DNA from: Winogradskyella sp. PG-2
GTDB taxonomy: Bacteria > Bacteroidota > Bacteroidia > Flavobacteriales > Flavobacteriaceae
Reading direction: 5' to 3'
Assembly (NCBI RefSeq): GCF_000828715.1
Contig: NZ_AP014583.1
Span: 3,160,001 to 3,224,000, forward strand
Length of the DNA stretch: 64,000 bases
Shown: in pieces, positions 63,416-64,000 of the stretch
Layout of the letters: the number at the start of each line of letters is the position of its first letter
How positions within the stretch are numbered: the stretch's first letter is position 1
Made by a program: the position numbers and the translations under genes
Notes under the pieces: model-generated
Databases searched by the model: none
Told to the model about the DNA's origin: nothing
The model's input: the letters and a program-made list of their open reading frames with translations, nothing else

Positions 63416-64000
63416 TTATCCTCTCGATCGTCTTGAGCTAGATCTTGTAGAACTTTGGTTACTTTTTCTACTTGTATTAGATCTTGTCGTTTTAGACGAC
63501 GATTTTCTTTTATTTTGAACTGTACTACGTTGAGTTGACCTTTGCGATTTCGCTTTATTATATGTACGAGATTTAGTCGCGTTTGGTTTTCTTACTGATG
63601 TACTTCTCTTATTTGACACAGAAGGACGTGTTTTAGTCACATTTCTGGTACTATTTCTTGAAGGTGCTACAGTTCTAGTACGAGTTGTTCTTGTCGGAGA
63701 CGTCGCTCTAGTATTTCTAGTCGGAGTTGATGTGCTCGTCGTATTACGAGGCGAAACAGATCTGCTATTAGTTCTAGTGCTCGTTCTCGTTGGAGTTGTA
63801 GTTCTTGTAGAACGTGTAGATGTTGCTGATTCAGAACCTCGTGTCGTACGCGTACTAGTAGCTCTTGTGCTTCTAGTTGGAGTATTACCTTCTAAACGTG
63901 TTGCTCTTGTTCTTGTTAATTCAGCATTTCTAGTTCTTACAGTTCTCTCAATTCTGCGCTCACTTCTAGTTCTAGGAGTCTGTGCATAGTTATTGTTGCG
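63416..64000 (-). CDS. Arg/Ser/Thr-rich basic protein, 5' part outside window
   Basis: Frame open from the right edge to TGA/TAA near 63416, about 194 residues visible. Nearly the whole segment is low-complexity RT, RS, TRT, SRS and PTR motifs, ending in NQSSTRSSSRRSRG. The upstream visible start is NNNYAQTPRTRSERRIE. It is strongly basic, disordered and without enzyme motifs. It may be the tail of a secreted or nucleic acid-binding protein; the N-terminus outside the window is needed to judge. The opposite strand carries only a shadow reading. Confidence 0.65.
   Translation of the reverse strand, partial: RNNNYAQTPRTRSERRIERTVRTRNAELTRTRATRLEGNTPTRSTRATSTRTTRGSESATSTRSTRTTTPTRTSTRTNSRSVSPRNTTSTSTPTRNTRATSPTRTTRTRTVAPSRNSTRNVTKTRPSVSNKRSTSVRKPNATKSRTYNKAKSQRSTQRSTVQNKRKSSSKTTRSNTSRKSNQSSTRSSSRRSRG

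Noticed and set aside
63732..63989. Val/Leu-rich rightward frame at the right edge
   Set aside because: Antisense shadow of the Arg/Ser/Thr-rich gene: its VLVLV composition is exactly what RT/RS codons give in reverse.
1..64000. Mobile element or prophage boundaries
   Set aside because: No transposase, integrase, terminase, tRNA-borne attachment site or long direct repeats were seen.

Overview
The window looks like chromosomal DNA of a marine-type Flavobacteriaceae (Bacteroidota; the Winogradskyella/Psychroserpens/Olleya neighbourhood is plausible but not proven). Reasons: very low GC, a giant SprB-repeat adhesin of the gliding/type IX secretion type, a TonB-dependent receptor with an N-terminal carboxypeptidase-like domain, DUF3857 transglutaminase-like proteins, DUF3822, DUF4834 and DUF4126 proteins, a DUF5117-type metalloprotease, many short Bacteroidota lipoproteins, TAnnTTTG-type promoter boxes and A-rich rather than Shine-Dalgarno leaders. 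No transposase, integrase, phage gene, tRNA, rRNA or CRISPR array was seen.

Layout. 1-4.0 kb: 5' part of a repeat adhesin, leftward, cut by the window edge. 4.4-7.8 kb: a tight SixA / polyphosphate kinase / exopolyphosphatase operon, then a small porin-like protein. 8.5-15 kb (mostly leftward): MiaE, lipoprotein, dnaX (gamma/tau, with a -1 frame change at an A9 run), a secreted protein, RNase P RNA (rightward), RsmD, DUF3822 and a membrane protein. 15-20.8 kb (rightward): RecD-like helicase, DUF4126 protein with a damaged start, then a Kdo-type sugar cluster (KdsB, HAD phosphatase, CAT-like acyltransferase, KdnB-like oxidase, PlsC-like acyltransferase). 20.8-24.8 kb (leftward): small proteins, an esterase and a membrane acyltransferase. 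24.9-34.5 kb: alanine-type symporter, two-subunit SSS symporter, two DUF3857 proteins on the other strand, acetyl-CoA synthetase. 34.5-37.2 kb: HAD mutase followed by two damaged genes. 37.2-42.4 kb (leftward): TonB-dependent receptor and a prfB-HAD-arsC operon, prfB using a +1 programmed frameshift. 42.5-48 kb (rightward): metalloprotease, threonine aldolase, two GT2 glycosyltransferases. 48.2-52.2 kb: lipoprotein, YbaB, oligopeptidase with a frame break. 52.2-55.9 kb: a probable sulfonolipid (capnine) locus. 56-64 kb: outer-membrane protein, YfhO, SUKH protein, GT4 glycosyltransferase, flippase, and an Arg/Ser/Thr-rich protein running off the right edge.

Themes. Envelope construction dominates: Kdo or 8-amino-Kdo, acyltransferases, sulfonolipid, glycosyltransferases, a flippase and surface proteins. 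A second theme is recoding and gene damage. prfB (+1) is certainly programmed and dnaX (-1 at A9) probably is. The oligopeptidase (A7), DUF4126, fumarylacetoacetate hydrolase, a lipoprotein and a serine hydrolase carry a frameshift, a nonsense codon or an internal deletion, which could be real decay, slippage-rescued genes or assembly errors.

I found no obviously new multi-gene system. The best candidates for follow-up are the cysteate synthase-like / SPT-like / GNAT locus, the KdsB-KdnB cluster, and the set of homopolymer frame breaks.
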